A DNA stretch of 26,896 nucleotides from Enterovibrio sp051650965. GTDB lineage: Bacteria > Pseudomonadota > Gammaproteobacteria > Enterobacterales > Vibrionaceae. Location of the stretch: the NCBI GenBank assembly GCA_051650965.1, contig JBOFRL010000068.1:1-26896 (forward strand), given 5' to 3'. This document shows positions 14,201 to 21,170 of the stretch, in pieces. The position numbers and the translations under genes were made by a program. Under the pieces are notes generated by a model. That model saw nothing but the letters and a program-made list of their open reading frames with translations. It ran no database searches and had not been told where the DNA came from. Every line of letters starts with the position of its first letter. Within the stretch, counting starts at the first letter, position 1.

Positions 14201-14455
14201 AAAGCCGCGCACGCTTTTCGCTTTTGGCACGGCGAGCAGCGCGGTTGAAAGTGGGTAAGTCACTTGCTGCTCGACCAAAACCGGCGCTTGGCCGGCAAAA
14301 TCGGTTTTGATGATGACTTGCACGTCAGAGAGATCTGGCAAGGCGTCGAGCGGCGTTTTTCGTAGCTCTAAGACGCCCCAAGCGGTGAGCAGCGCGCTAA
14401 ACAGCAGCACCAGCAGGCGCTGGCGCAGGCAAAATGAAATGATGTTAGTGAGCAT
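11270..14455 (-). CDS. cusA: Cu(I)/Ag(I) efflux RND pump, inner-membrane subunit CusA
   Basis: A 1061-residue heavy-metal efflux RND transporter with the usual twelve membrane segments and two large periplasmic loops; it is proton-driven and works with CusB and an outer-membrane channel. The copper/silver class is supported by IGAVVDGAIIMIENMHK in TM4 (Asp406, next to E. coli D405) and by all three metal-site methionines at the same numbers as in E. coli: Met573 (LYMPTTLPG), Met623 (APLTMLETT) and Met672 (RIDMLSTGIK). The start at 14455 has AGGAG 7 nt upstream and overlaps the end of cusB by 11 bp, indicating translational coupling. A strong terminator follows. No cusC or cusF gene is next to it, so the outer-membrane partner must be encoded elsewhere. 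Confidence 0.96.
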   Translation of the reverse strand: MLTNIISFCLRQRLLVLLFSALLTAWGVLELRKTPLDALPDLSDVQVIIKTDFAGQAPVLVEQQVTYPLSTALLAVPKAKSVRGFSAFGHSYVYVIFEDGTDIYWARSRVLEYLNQVSSKLPEGAKPTLGPDASSVGWIYQYALVDRSGKHDLAMLKSLQDWYLKLELQSVAGVAEVASLGGMTRAYQIVLDPDKLALYKLSLSHVKDAITRTNAEVGGSVVEMAEAEYMVRAKGYRQSLADFNAIPLGIVSESGTPLLLKDVATTRIGPTARRGIAELDGEGEVVGGIIVMRHGENALSTINAVKEKLQKLQVGLPDGVEVVTVYDRSQLIESAVDNLFYKVLEEMLVVGLVCLVFLLHARSTLVAIITLPLAILISFIIMNFMGVSANIISLGGIAIAIGAVVDGAIIMIENMHKQLEIFEQKNGRTPSTSEHWQVVQKAATEVGPALFFSLLIITLSFIPVFSLEEQEGRLFSPLAYTKTFAMAAAAGLSVTLIPVLMGFFVRGKIPNEQKNPLTRLLIAIYQPILKTALNFPKTTLLLASAIFISAWYPYSKLGYEFMPELAEGDILYMPTTLPGISAGKAAQLLQQTDRLIKTVPEVERVFGKVGNAETATDPAPLTMLETTIMLKPRKLWREGMTLEGIIKQLQQTVQVPGMTNSWGQPIKTRIDMLSTGIKTAVGIKISGTDPVELQKIGDQIQAILTPLPGTQAIFADKSNGSRYIDISPKLDVAARYGMSLSDLHDVVRHAIGGMQIGESVQGAERYPITLRYPRNLRENLEKLKQLPVLTKNGHYLPLGHLAELEINESASMLKSENGRLIATVLIDIQKGVAIGDYVKAAQYALSAELTLPARYSYSFAGQYEYMERINDKMSTVLPMMLAVIFVLLLMTFNSLWQALLIMFTLPFALVGSLWLLQTLDYNLSIAVIVGMIALAGVATEFGVIMLVYLNNVIAQRQADGQFNDQEDLKQALIEGAVMRIRPKAMTVATIFFGLLPIMWGSGSGNDVMQKIAAPIVGGMVTAPLLSLLVLPVFYLLIYQRKMARAPQKTAQAEQDLCYEKS

Positions 14456-15737
14456 GAGTTTGCTCCTGTGATGCTTTAGCGCTGGTCAGCCGCAGCAAGC
14501 TCGCTTTGAGGCTGGCCTCTGAATCGAGTAAAAACTGGCCAGAAACCACGACGCTTTCGTCCACCTCAACGCCTTTAGTGATCTGCGCTTTGTTTTGGCT
14601 GATCAGCCCCACCGTGACATTTTTGGCGACAAAACTGCCATCATCTTTTTGAATAATAAGACGATTTTCTTTGCCGGTCTGGATCAGCGCTTCTTGCGGT
14701 ACGGTCAACACATTACGCAGCGCACCGCCAAAAAGCGCCACATTGACCAAACTTTTCGGGCGTAAATGCGTTGCAAGGTTGGGCACGTTGATGCGCACTT
14801 TTAAGCTGCGCGTGACAGGATCAAGCTCGGGATAAATGTAATCAATTTTGCCTTGCACATTGTGCAGATCATGGGCGGCGAGCGAAATTTCCGCTTGTTG
14901 TCCGACCGTTATCCAGCTTTGGTCACTTTCGAACACATCGGCGATCACCCACACGTTGGAGAGATCAACCAGCGACAAGATTTGCGTTTGCGGCTGAATG
15001 TACATCCCCTCGCGCACATTAAGTGCGGCGATCACGCCGTCTTCTGGGGCAAAAAACGGCACTTTATGCATTTTTTTGCCAGATTTGGCGATTTGCGCAA
15101 TTTGCTGTTTGCTGATCCCAAGTAGCGCAAGCCGCTGCGCCGCGCTGTTGAGCAGATTTTTATAATCTTGATTGCCGGAGCGATGCGCGGTTTTTTGCGC
15201 AAGCAAATAGTCATCTTGCGCGGTGATAAGCTCAGGCGAATAGAGCTCGTACAATAGCTGGCCCTTTTTGACCTTATCCCCCGCGCTATTGACGTTAAGC
15301 TTTTCAATCCAGCCACTTACACGCGCATGCAAGTTGAGCAGCTTGCTTTGGTCGTACTCAACCTGCCCGACAGTGCGGGTATATTTCCACAGCGTGCCAA
15401 GCTTGGCAGGCGCGGTGCGGATGGCGAGCGCCTGCTGCATCGCCCCAGAAACTTGCAGATTGACCGCGGCGTTTTGCTGCAGCTCAATCGGCTCAAGCGC
15501 CATGCTGCAAAGCGGGCAAGTGCCCGGCTCATCTTTGATGATCTGTGGGTGCATCGGACAGATATAATGCGTTGAACTTGTTGAATTTGCTAAAGATGGT
15601 GTGTCATGCGCTTGCGGCGCTGGCGCATGTTTGGCGTGAGTGTGCTCAGAATGCGCCGCGCTGCCAGCCTGCATTGCAGACAAGGGCAAAGGCGGTAGCG
15701 CAAAGGCTACCGATAAAACTAACAATTTGATTTTCAT
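14445..15737 (-). CDS. cusB: Cu/Ag efflux RND periplasmic adaptor CusB with N-terminal heavy-metal-binding domain
   Basis: A periplasmic membrane-fusion protein that links CusA to the outer-membrane channel and passes metal to the pump. The ATG at 15737 follows AGGTGA and gives 430 residues with a signal peptide (MKIKLLVLSVAFALPPLPLSA). The open frame extends a further 62 codons upstream, but that part covers the end of the neighbouring gene and lacks a signal sequence. A His-rich linker (about 29-45) leads to a heavy-metal-binding domain at 57-85: HYICPMHP with a CPLC-x-M pair. The rest has the adaptor layout: barrel-sandwich halves around a helical hairpin (LYELYSPELITAQDDYLLAQ) and a beta-barrel (VWVIADVFESD). 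It overlaps cusA by 11 bp. Confidence 0.94.
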   Translation of the reverse strand: MKIKLLVLSVAFALPPLPLSAMQAGSAAHSEHTHAKHAPAPQAHDTPSLANSTSSTHYICPMHPQIIKDEPGTCPLCSMALEPIELQQNAAVNLQVSGAMQQALAIRTAPAKLGTLWKYTRTVGQVEYDQSKLLNLHARVSGWIEKLNVNSAGDKVKKGQLLYELYSPELITAQDDYLLAQKTAHRSGNQDYKNLLNSAAQRLALLGISKQQIAQIAKSGKKMHKVPFFAPEDGVIAALNVREGMYIQPQTQILSLVDLSNVWVIADVFESDQSWITVGQQAEISLAAHDLHNVQGKIDYIYPELDPVTRSLKVRINVPNLATHLRPKSLVNVALFGGALRNVLTVPQEALIQTGKENRLIIQKDDGSFVAKNVTVGLISQNKAQITKGVEVDESVVVSGQFLLDSEASLKASLLRLTSAKASQEQTHAH

Positions 15738-15750
15738 TTGATCACCTATT

Positions 15751-15993
15751 TTAACTGCGGTGGCTTTGGTGATCAGCGGCGGTTGAATGAGATTTACACT
15801 CTTGATTTTTATCTGTTTTTGCAGAGCTTGGTTCAAGTTCCATATCGCATTTCGGGCACATATCGCCCGCTTCGCCGACAACTTCAGGATGCATCGGGCA
15901 GCTGTACTCGTGCGTCTCTGCATAACTTACTGAAATTGCAGAGATAAAAAGAAGAGCTGTTGCGGAAAAAGCATTAAGTAATTTGTTCATCAT
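15751..15993 (-). CDS. Small periplasmic heavy-metal-binding-domain protein
   Basis: An 80-residue protein with a signal peptide (cleavage after SVSYA, about residue 25), then one heavy-metal-binding domain: YSCPMHPEV (Cys32, Met34, His35) and MCPKCDMELEP (Cys46, Cys49, Met51). The tail is His-rich. The same domain is found at the N-terminus of the neighbouring CusB, so this may be a duplicated, free-standing metal chaperone that delivers Cu/Ag to CusB, a CusF-like role; that role is inferred from context. A second ATG one codon in (15990) has better spacing to the GGAG ribosome site. The stop lies 13 bp before the cusB start, so the genes are almost certainly co-transcribed. Confidence 0.85.
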   Translation of the reverse strand: MMNKLLNAFSATALLFISAISVSYAETHEYSCPMHPEVVGEAGDMCPKCDMELEPSSAKTDKNQECKSHSTAADHQSHRS

Positions 15994-16082
15994 GAAACTC
16001 CATAGCTTAAAAGCGTGAGCACAAGCCGTGTCAGCTTTAAAAAATTAACAACCAGATTAAATAGTTAAAGTAACGCCTGCCT

Positions 16083-16100
16083 CGCAAACAGCTGTTTGCG
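16083..16100. repeat. Perfect 18-bp palindrome CGCAAACAGCTGTTTGCG
   Basis: A gapless palindrome in the 135-bp gap between the His-rich gene and the small metal-binding gene. No T-run follows on either strand. It could be a dimeric regulator's operator or an RNA hairpin that stabilises or separates segments of the copper operon mRNA. It does not look like the CueR/MerR-type copper operator that I know. Confidence 0.6.
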
Positions 16101-16128
16101 CAAAGGCATAGCAAGATGATGCGTTTAC

Positions 16129-16533
16129 TTAGCCGATGGGAGGGCGATATCTGGTTGGTAAAACAATGGAGTCGAGGTGAAAGGGGGTTGCGCTTGGCAC
16201 AAAGTCGAGTTGCGGCGCGAGTTTTTTTACGCCATGAGCTAGAAAGGCCAGCTTTTGCCCGTGCGAAGCGCCATTGCAATTTTGCATGCAATCTTGATTT
16301 TCGTAGCAGCCATTGGCGCTGTCTTTATCGCTCTTTTTATGTTGCTCAGAGGCTTTTTTTTGTTCTTCTTCATGATGTTGCGCGGCGACGTGCTGCGCTG
16401 CGGCGTGATGAGACGCGGTCACTTGTGAGACCGAGCAGCAATTTTCACTTTGCATTTGCCATGCTGCAGATGCCGTTTTTCCTAACACGGAAAAAAGCAT
16501 AATGATGAGCAGTAACAAGGAGTTAAATCGCAT
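16129..16533 (-). CDS. His/Cys-rich periplasmic protein, probably copper-related
   Basis: A 134-residue protein starting with a signal peptide (MRFNSLLLLIIMLFSVLGKTASA, cleavage about residue 23). It contains a Cys-Cys pair (ENCCS), a His/Ala/Lys/Glu-rich stretch (about 41-66, with HH twice and four single His), a second Cys group (CYENQDCMQNC) and a C-terminus ending PTRYRPPIG. I recognise no named family, although small exported His/Cys proteins with this layout occur at the head of copper-resistance operons. Metal buffering or sensing in the periplasm is an inference from composition and position. It is the first gene of the minus-strand copper group, 135 bp upstream of the next gene. The ribosome site is weak. 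Confidence 0.7.
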   Translation of the reverse strand: MRFNSLLLLIIMLFSVLGKTASAAWQMQSENCCSVSQVTASHHAAAQHVAAQHHEEEQKKASEQHKKSDKDSANGCYENQDCMQNCNGASHGQKLAFLAHGVKKLAPQLDFVPSATPFHLDSIVLPTRYRPPIG

Positions 16534-16810
16534 AACACGCCAATTGCAACAAGATGATTTTTAAATCTATCACAGCTACTTAGAAAGTAAAACTTAAAAA
16601 GCTTTACGTCGTTTATCAAAGAAGTCTTTTTTTATAGTCAGCGGCTGCGGGAAATTGTAGCTATTTTAATGACTAAGGCCAGCGCATGCTATTTCTCAAT
16701 AAATTTACACATTCCGCTAATAAATGTCTGCGCTCTGAGGGACAGTTAATTATCTATTAATAATCTAGGCATATCCTTATATTCAAGAGCGGCAGGTGTA
16801 GGGCATTTTT

Positions 16811-17467
16811 ATGGATTTCGTGACAGTTTCTCCCTATAAGCTGGTTTTGGCACGATCAGCGCAAGAAATAGGTGAATTGCAAGCTTACATTCAAGAGGCG
16901 TATTCGAAAGCGTTCAATGCCACAATTCCGCATTTTTTGCCGATGTTGGCGGGGCTGTATCGCGCTGATGGTGTGTTGGTTGGCGCTTGCGGGATGAATT
17001 TGGCCAGCGACGGGCGACTGTATCTAGAAAACTATCTGGATCAACCAATTGAGCAAGCGGTGGCAAAAAAACTTGCGATAGCGGTGCCTGCGCGTCAAAA
17101 AATCATTGAAATTGGCAATTTTGCCAGTAGTGAGCCTGGCAATGCGCGCCTCATGTTCGCGGCATTATGTAAATTATTGTGCGATAACCAGCTTGATTTT
17201 GTTGTGTTTACTGGCACGGCGAAGCTGCGTCGCAGCTTTGAGCGCTTAAGTTTAAATCCTGTGGAGCTTGCGCTTGCGGACGCCAAAATGGTGGGAAGCG
17301 ACGCGGATGCGTGGGGCGAATATTACAGTAATCAGCCCAAAGTGATGGTGGGTGATATTAATGCTGGCAAAGCTGTGCTTGAGCAAAACAGCATATTGCT
17401 TAACTTGCTGGCCGCAGAGATGCCTCGCTTTGACAAAGTTTTCTTTCATGAAAGGTATGCACGATGA
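16811..17467 (+). CDS. Thermostable hemolysin family protein (GNAT-like)
   Basis: This 218-residue protein fits the 'thermostable hemolysin' family first named in Vibrio (delta-TH). Recognisable parts are an N-terminal IQEAYSKAFNATIPHFLPML segment, the GxCG-like VGACGMNLA strand, LYLENYLDQPIEQAV, and EIGNFASSEPGNARLMF, which has the shape of an acyl-CoA-binding turn. The family is distantly GNAT/acyl-homoserine-lactone-synthase-like in appearance, so an N-acyltransferase role is at least as likely as membrane lysis; that is inference. No signal peptide is present. AGGTG and AGGG lie upstream of the ATG. It heads a seven-gene run and overlaps the next gene by 4 bp (ATGA). Confidence 0.8.
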   Translation: MDFVTVSPYKLVLARSAQEIGELQAYIQEAYSKAFNATIPHFLPMLAGLYRADGVLVGACGMNLASDGRLYLENYLDQPIEQAVAKKLAIAVPARQKIIEIGNFASSEPGNARLMFAALCKLLCDNQLDFVVFTGTAKLRRSFERLSLNPVELALADAKMVGSDADAWGEYYSNQPKVMVGDINAGKAVLEQNSILLNLLAAEMPRFDKVFFHERYAR

Positions 17468-18960
17468 ACCTGTTTGCCAAAATTGCTGATGTTGCACAGC
17501 GTGACCCGACAAAAATTGCGCTGTCAGACAGCGTACAAAGTCTTGATTACGGCACGTTGTGGCAAGCTATTTTGCAATTAGAAACAGAGCTTAACGCGCT
17601 GGTTATCAAAAGATTGGTGCTGCAATTAGATAACGGTTTGCTGTGGGCATTGCTCGATTTAGCCGCGATGAAAGCGGGAATTGTCGTGATCCCTATGCCT
17701 GATTTTTTTAGTCAAACGCAGCAGGAGTGGGTGCGAGAAAGTAGCGGCGCGGACGCCTGCATTGGCGCATTGCCAAGCAGCTGGCCGGCAAACGAGCAGT
17801 GGATAAAAGTGCCTGCCTTGGGGCTGCCAGAGCAAAAGATCAGCGTTTGGCGAAAAACTGTTGCAGCGCCTGCCGCGTTGCCGCCATTAACCGCGAAAAT
17901 CACTTATACATCAGGCACAACCGGCAATCCGAAAGGTGTTTGTCTTGCTGCGGAGCAAATTTTTACCGTAAGCGATACGTTGGCGCAAAATGTTGCCAAA
18001 GCCGATCTCCACGCGCATTTTACGTTGCTGCCATTAACGTATCTGTTAGAAAACATCACCGGCATTTACGTGCCGCTGTTTGCGGGCGCGTCTAGCAAAA
18101 TTGTTTCGCTGCAAGAGATTGGTTTTAAAGGCTCGAGCTCCCTTGACGCTGAGCATTTAATGCAAGTGCTGCTGCGCTACCCAACCGACAGCTTAGTGCT
18201 GGTGCCTGAAATTTTGCGCTTGCTGCTTGGCCTGTGCGCAAAAAATCCGTTGCTGCTTAAACAGTTGCAGCAAGTGCGCTACATCACGGTAGGTGGCGGC
18301 GCAGTATCTGGCGCGCTGCTGCAGCACGCCAAAAATTTGCAACTCTCTGTTTATGAAGGTTATGGACTGTCCGAGTGCGCTTCGGTCGTCGCCGTTAACA
18401 CGCCGCATGCCAACAAAATTGGCAGTGTCGGCAAGCCGCTGCCGCATTTGCGGGTGGAAATCGCGCGCGATGGCGAAATCACCGTTTCTGGCAACGCAAT
18501 GCTTGGCTATTTGGGCGAGCCTGATTTTGCCAGCGCTACCATTGCGACCGGCGACTTAGGCCGTTTTGATGAAGACGGCTACCTCTACATTACTGGCCGC
18601 AAAAAAAATGTGCAGATCACGGCGTTTGGCCGCAATTTCTCCCCTGAATGGGTGGAAGCGCAGGCGCAAGCTTGCAGCGCGATTGCCCGCATCGTGTTAT
18701 TTGGCGACGGTCTGCCACGCAATGTTGCGCTTATAGAGTCTTTTGCCGGCGAGGAAGACAAGCTTTCCACACAAATTACAGCGCTTAATCAATCACTTCC
18801 TGACTATGCGCAAATTCACACTTGGATTTTGGTCTCCTTTAAGCAAAGCGCAGAATTTCTAACCGCGAACGGTCGCCCGCGCCGCAAACTGATCTTTGAA
18901 CATTTTACGAAAGAGATAAATCAAGCAGTCAGTGACAAATTAGCAGGAGAGCAAAAATGA
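17464..18960 (+). CDS. AMP-binding (ANL superfamily) acyl-adenylate-forming enzyme
   Basis: A 498-residue adenylating enzyme that would activate a carboxylic acid with ATP, as an acyl-CoA ligase or as an activator for a partner acyltransferase. It has the P-loop-like A3 motif ITYTSGTTGNPKG (about 146-158), YGLSEC (300-305), TGDLGRFDEDGYLYITGRKKN (TGD at 362-364) and a C-terminal LTANGRPRRK. In the last, the A10 catalytic lysine (normally NGK) is replaced by Arg471. This may alter the adenylation half-reaction or move catalysis to another residue. No carrier-protein domain is attached. It overlaps both neighbours by 4 bp (ATGA), so expression is tightly coupled to the GNAT-like and diiron-oxidase-like genes. 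The substrate cannot be read from sequence. Confidence 0.9.
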   Translation: MNLFAKIADVAQRDPTKIALSDSVQSLDYGTLWQAILQLETELNALVIKRLVLQLDNGLLWALLDLAAMKAGIVVIPMPDFFSQTQQEWVRESSGADACIGALPSSWPANEQWIKVPALGLPEQKISVWRKTVAAPAALPPLTAKITYTSGTTGNPKGVCLAAEQIFTVSDTLAQNVAKADLHAHFTLLPLTYLLENITGIYVPLFAGASSKIVSLQEIGFKGSSSLDAEHLMQVLLRYPTDSLVLVPEILRLLLGLCAKNPLLLKQLQQVRYITVGGGAVSGALLQHAKNLQLSVYEGYGLSECASVVAVNTPHANKIGSVGKPLPHLRVEIARDGEITVSGNAMLGYLGEPDFASATIATGDLGRFDEDGYLYITGRKKNVQITAFGRNFSPEWVEAQAQACSAIARIVLFGDGLPRNVALIESFAGEEDKLSTQITALNQSLPDYAQIHTWILVSFKQSAEFLTANGRPRRKLIFEHFTKEINQAVSDKLAGEQK

Positions 18961-19613
18961 GCTTTTATCAAATTTTGCAAAAAGAGACAGCCAAAGCGCG
19001 CGAAGAGATGATGAGCGCGCCGATCATTGGCGCATGTTTGCGCGGCGAGGAGTTATCCCTTGATACTTATATAGATTTTTTAACGCAGGCTTATCATCAC
19101 GTCAGTCACACGGTGCCGCTTTTGATGGCAACCGGCGGAAAATTGCCGCAAAAATACAATTGGGTGCGCAAGGCGCTGGTTGACTACATCAATGAGGAGC
19201 ACGGCCATCAAGAGTGGATTTTAAGTGACATTCGCGCTTGCGGTTATGACGAGACAAAGGTGCGCGATGGCAAGCCCGCGCTTGCGATTGAGCTGATGGT
19301 TGCATTTTTGTACGACCAAATTGCGCGTGGCAATCCGATGGGATTTTTTGGCATGGTGTACGTTTTAGAAGGAACCAGCACCAACATTGCCATTGCTGTG
19401 TCTGAGCAGCTCAAAGCCAAAATGGGGCTCAAGGCTGAGCAGATGAGCTATCTTATTTCACATGGCAATTTAGATATCGAGCACATGAAATTCTTTGAAA
19501 AATTAATGGATAAAGTGAGCGATCCTTTAGATCAAGCCGCCATTATTCACGCCGCGCGCGTCGTTTTTAAACTTTATGGTGACATGTTACACGGCTTGAA
19601 ATTGGCCAATTAA
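18957..19613 (+). CDS. Haem-oxygenase-like diiron enzyme (TenA/UndA-type iron-containing redox enzyme)
   Basis: An all-helical 218-residue protein of the 'iron-containing redox enzyme' family. Candidate metal ligands are in YHHVSHTVPLL (His47/48, His51), NEEHGHQEWIL (Glu80/81, His84), YVLEGT (Glu138) and HGNLDIEHM, whose H-x3-D-x2-H pattern (His169, Asp173, His176) matches the third ligand cluster of CADD and related haem-oxygenase-like diiron oxidases. Characterised relatives carry out O2-dependent reactions such as oxidative decarboxylation of fatty acids (UndA) or N-oxygenation. The absence of the TenA Cys motif and the presence of the adjacent acid-activating enzyme favour an oxidase over a thiaminase. 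The exact reaction is unknown. ATGA overlap with the gene before. Confidence 0.85.
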   Translation: MSFYQILQKETAKAREEMMSAPIIGACLRGEELSLDTYIDFLTQAYHHVSHTVPLLMATGGKLPQKYNWVRKALVDYINEEHGHQEWILSDIRACGYDETKVRDGKPALAIELMVAFLYDQIARGNPMGFFGMVYVLEGTSTNIAIAVSEQLKAKMGLKAEQMSYLISHGNLDIEHMKFFEKLMDKVSDPLDQAAIIHAARVVFKLYGDMLHGLKLAN

Positions 19614-19637
19614 TCATGGTGAGGATGAAGGTAAGTT

Positions 19638-20426
19638 ATGAAAATTACAGCTAAAAGGGTGCTGTTGACGGGGGCGAGTGGTGGCATTGGCGAGGCATTG
19701 GCCAAAGAACTTGCCCTGCGCGGCGCGCATCTTATTTTGCACGGACGCCGCCTTGAGGCGCTAGAGGCGCAAAAGCTGCAGCTTGCCAATCCGCAAAATC
19801 ATCATGTGGTTGTAGCGGATCTTAGCTGTGAAAGCGGCAGACAGGCGCTGCTAACGCACCCAGCATTGAGTGAAAAGATTGATATTTTGATCAATAACGC
19901 CGGCGTGAATCTGTTTGCTTGGCTTGAAGATCAAACTGCCGCGCAAATTGAGCAGCAGCTGCGCCTTAATATTGAAGCGCCGATCATGCTAAGCAAAAGC
20001 ATGCTGAGTAAGCTTAATACCCCTGGGATCATCATGAATATTGGTTCGAGTTTTGGCGCGATTGGCTACCCAGGCTACAGCGTTTACTGCGCGGCAAAAT
20101 TTGCGCTGCGTGGCTTTAGCGAAGCGCTCGGCCGCGAGCTTTGCGGCTCAGGGATCAGCGTTTTATATTTTGCGCCGCGCGCGAGCAAGACTGCGCTTAA
20201 TACGGCCAATGTTTATGCGTTAAATGAAAAACTTGGCATCAAAGCCGACACGGCAGAATTTGTCGCTGCGCAGGCGATGCGCACTTTAGACAAAGAGCTG
20301 CGTCGCACTTGGCTTGGCTGGCCTGAAAAATTCTTGGTGCGACTCAATGCGCTATTGCCGGCAATCGTCGATAAAGCGCTCGCCGATCAACTTGCAACCA
20401 TCAAAGAATTTGCAAAACGCAAATAG
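19638..20426 (+). CDS. Short-chain dehydrogenase/reductase (SDR)
   Basis: A 262-residue classical SDR. The nucleotide-binding TGASGGIG is at 11-18, HGRR follows the second strand (suggesting NADP preference), NNAG comes later, and the catalytic Ser137/138, Tyr150 and Lys154 are seen in NIGSSFG and YSVYCAAK. It would reduce a carbonyl or oxidise an alcohol on the product of the neighbouring enzymes; the substrate is unknown. A clear AAGGT ribosome site precedes the ATG, 24 bp after the diiron enzyme gene, consistent with one transcript. Confidence 0.92.
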   Translation: MKITAKRVLLTGASGGIGEALAKELALRGAHLILHGRRLEALEAQKLQLANPQNHHVVVADLSCESGRQALLTHPALSEKIDILINNAGVNLFAWLEDQTAAQIEQQLRLNIEAPIMLSKSMLSKLNTPGIIMNIGSSFGAIGYPGYSVYCAAKFALRGFSEALGRELCGSGISVLYFAPRASKTALNTANVYALNEKLGIKADTAEFVAAQAMRTLDKELRRTWLGWPEKFLVRLNALLPAIVDKALADQLATIKEFAKRK

Positions 20427-20475
20427 CAAAAACTGTTTGCAGCGCTTTGCAAAGCTTGGCTAAAAGGTGAATAAC

Positions 20476-21138
20476 ATGATGAATTTTAAAAATAAAAGTG
20501 TGGCGATGGCTGCGGCGAGCAGCGCCGTTTTAAGTTTTGCTCTTTTTGGCGCGCCGCCTGCGCTGGCTTTAGACAATGCGGTTGCCCCGCTGGTTGAATC
20601 GTGGGCGGTCTGCCAATATCAAAAGAGCGATAAAAAATTGCAGCAAAACTGTTTTGAAGCCTTGAGTTTGCAAGCGGATAAAACAGTGGTGGCTGATGAC
20701 GCGAAGGCGCAGCTTTGGATCTGGTCTGGCATAATTAAAAGCTCTTGGGCTGGCGCAAAAGGCGGCCTTGGCGCATTGGGCTTGGTCAAAGAGGCTAAAA
20801 CGCTTTTTGAAAAGGCGATTGTAAAAGATCCCACAGCGCTTAATGGCGCCGCGCTTACCAGTCTAGGAACCCTTTATTATCAAGTACCTGGATGGCCAAT
20901 CGGCTTTGGCGATGATAAAAAAGCGCAGCTTTATCTTGAAAAAGGGCTCGCAGCGGCGCCATCTGACATCGACGCTAACTTTTTTTATGGCGATTTTTGG
21001 CTGCAACAAGGTGAAAAAGCCAAAGCTAAAAATTACTTAGAAAAGGCGCTTACTGCCCCCGACCGCGCAGGAAGAAAAGTGGCTGATGAAGGGCGCCGCG
21101 CCGAAATCAAAGCGCGTCTCGCAACGCTATCTAAATAA
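20476..21138 (+). CDS. Exported TPR-like protein
   Basis: A 220-residue protein with a signal peptide ending ALA (about residue 31), followed by helical repeats resembling TPR units (KEAKTLFEKAIVKDPTAL, KKAQLYLEKGLAAAPSDI, EKAKNYLEKALTAPD). A GTG at 20467 is in frame but lies within the ribosome site AAGGTGA, so ATG 20476 (or 20479) is preferred. Two Cys in the mature N-terminal part (CQYQKS...QQNC) may form a disulfide. No enzymatic motif is seen; a periplasmic scaffold or accessory role for the operon or the neighbouring sensor kinase is a guess. It is 49 bp after the SDR gene and 32 bp before the response regulator. Confidence 0.85.
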   Translation: MMNFKNKSVAMAAASSAVLSFALFGAPPALALDNAVAPLVESWAVCQYQKSDKKLQQNCFEALSLQADKTVVADDAKAQLWIWSGIIKSSWAGAKGGLGALGLVKEAKTLFEKAIVKDPTALNGAALTSLGTLYYQVPGWPIGFGDDKKAQLYLEKGLAAAPSDIDANFFYGDFWLQQGEKAKAKNYLEKALTAPDRAGRKVADEGRRAEIKARLATLSK

Positions 21139-21170
21139 TAATTAAGGTAAATTTTCACAAAGGAGCGCCG

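Noticed and set aside
15738..15923. 62-codon upstream extension of CusB
   Set aside because: It reads through the end of the small metal-binding gene in another frame; the signal peptide starts at 15737 with a ribosome site.
16116..16502. Plus-strand frame opposite the His-rich gene
   Set aside because: It is Arg-rich with no domain; the minus-strand frame has a signal peptide, metal-ligand clusters and fits the operon direction.
16811..17467. Calling this gene a hemolysin toxin
   Set aside because: The family name is historical; no signal peptide or pore-forming features, and the operon context suggests an enzyme.
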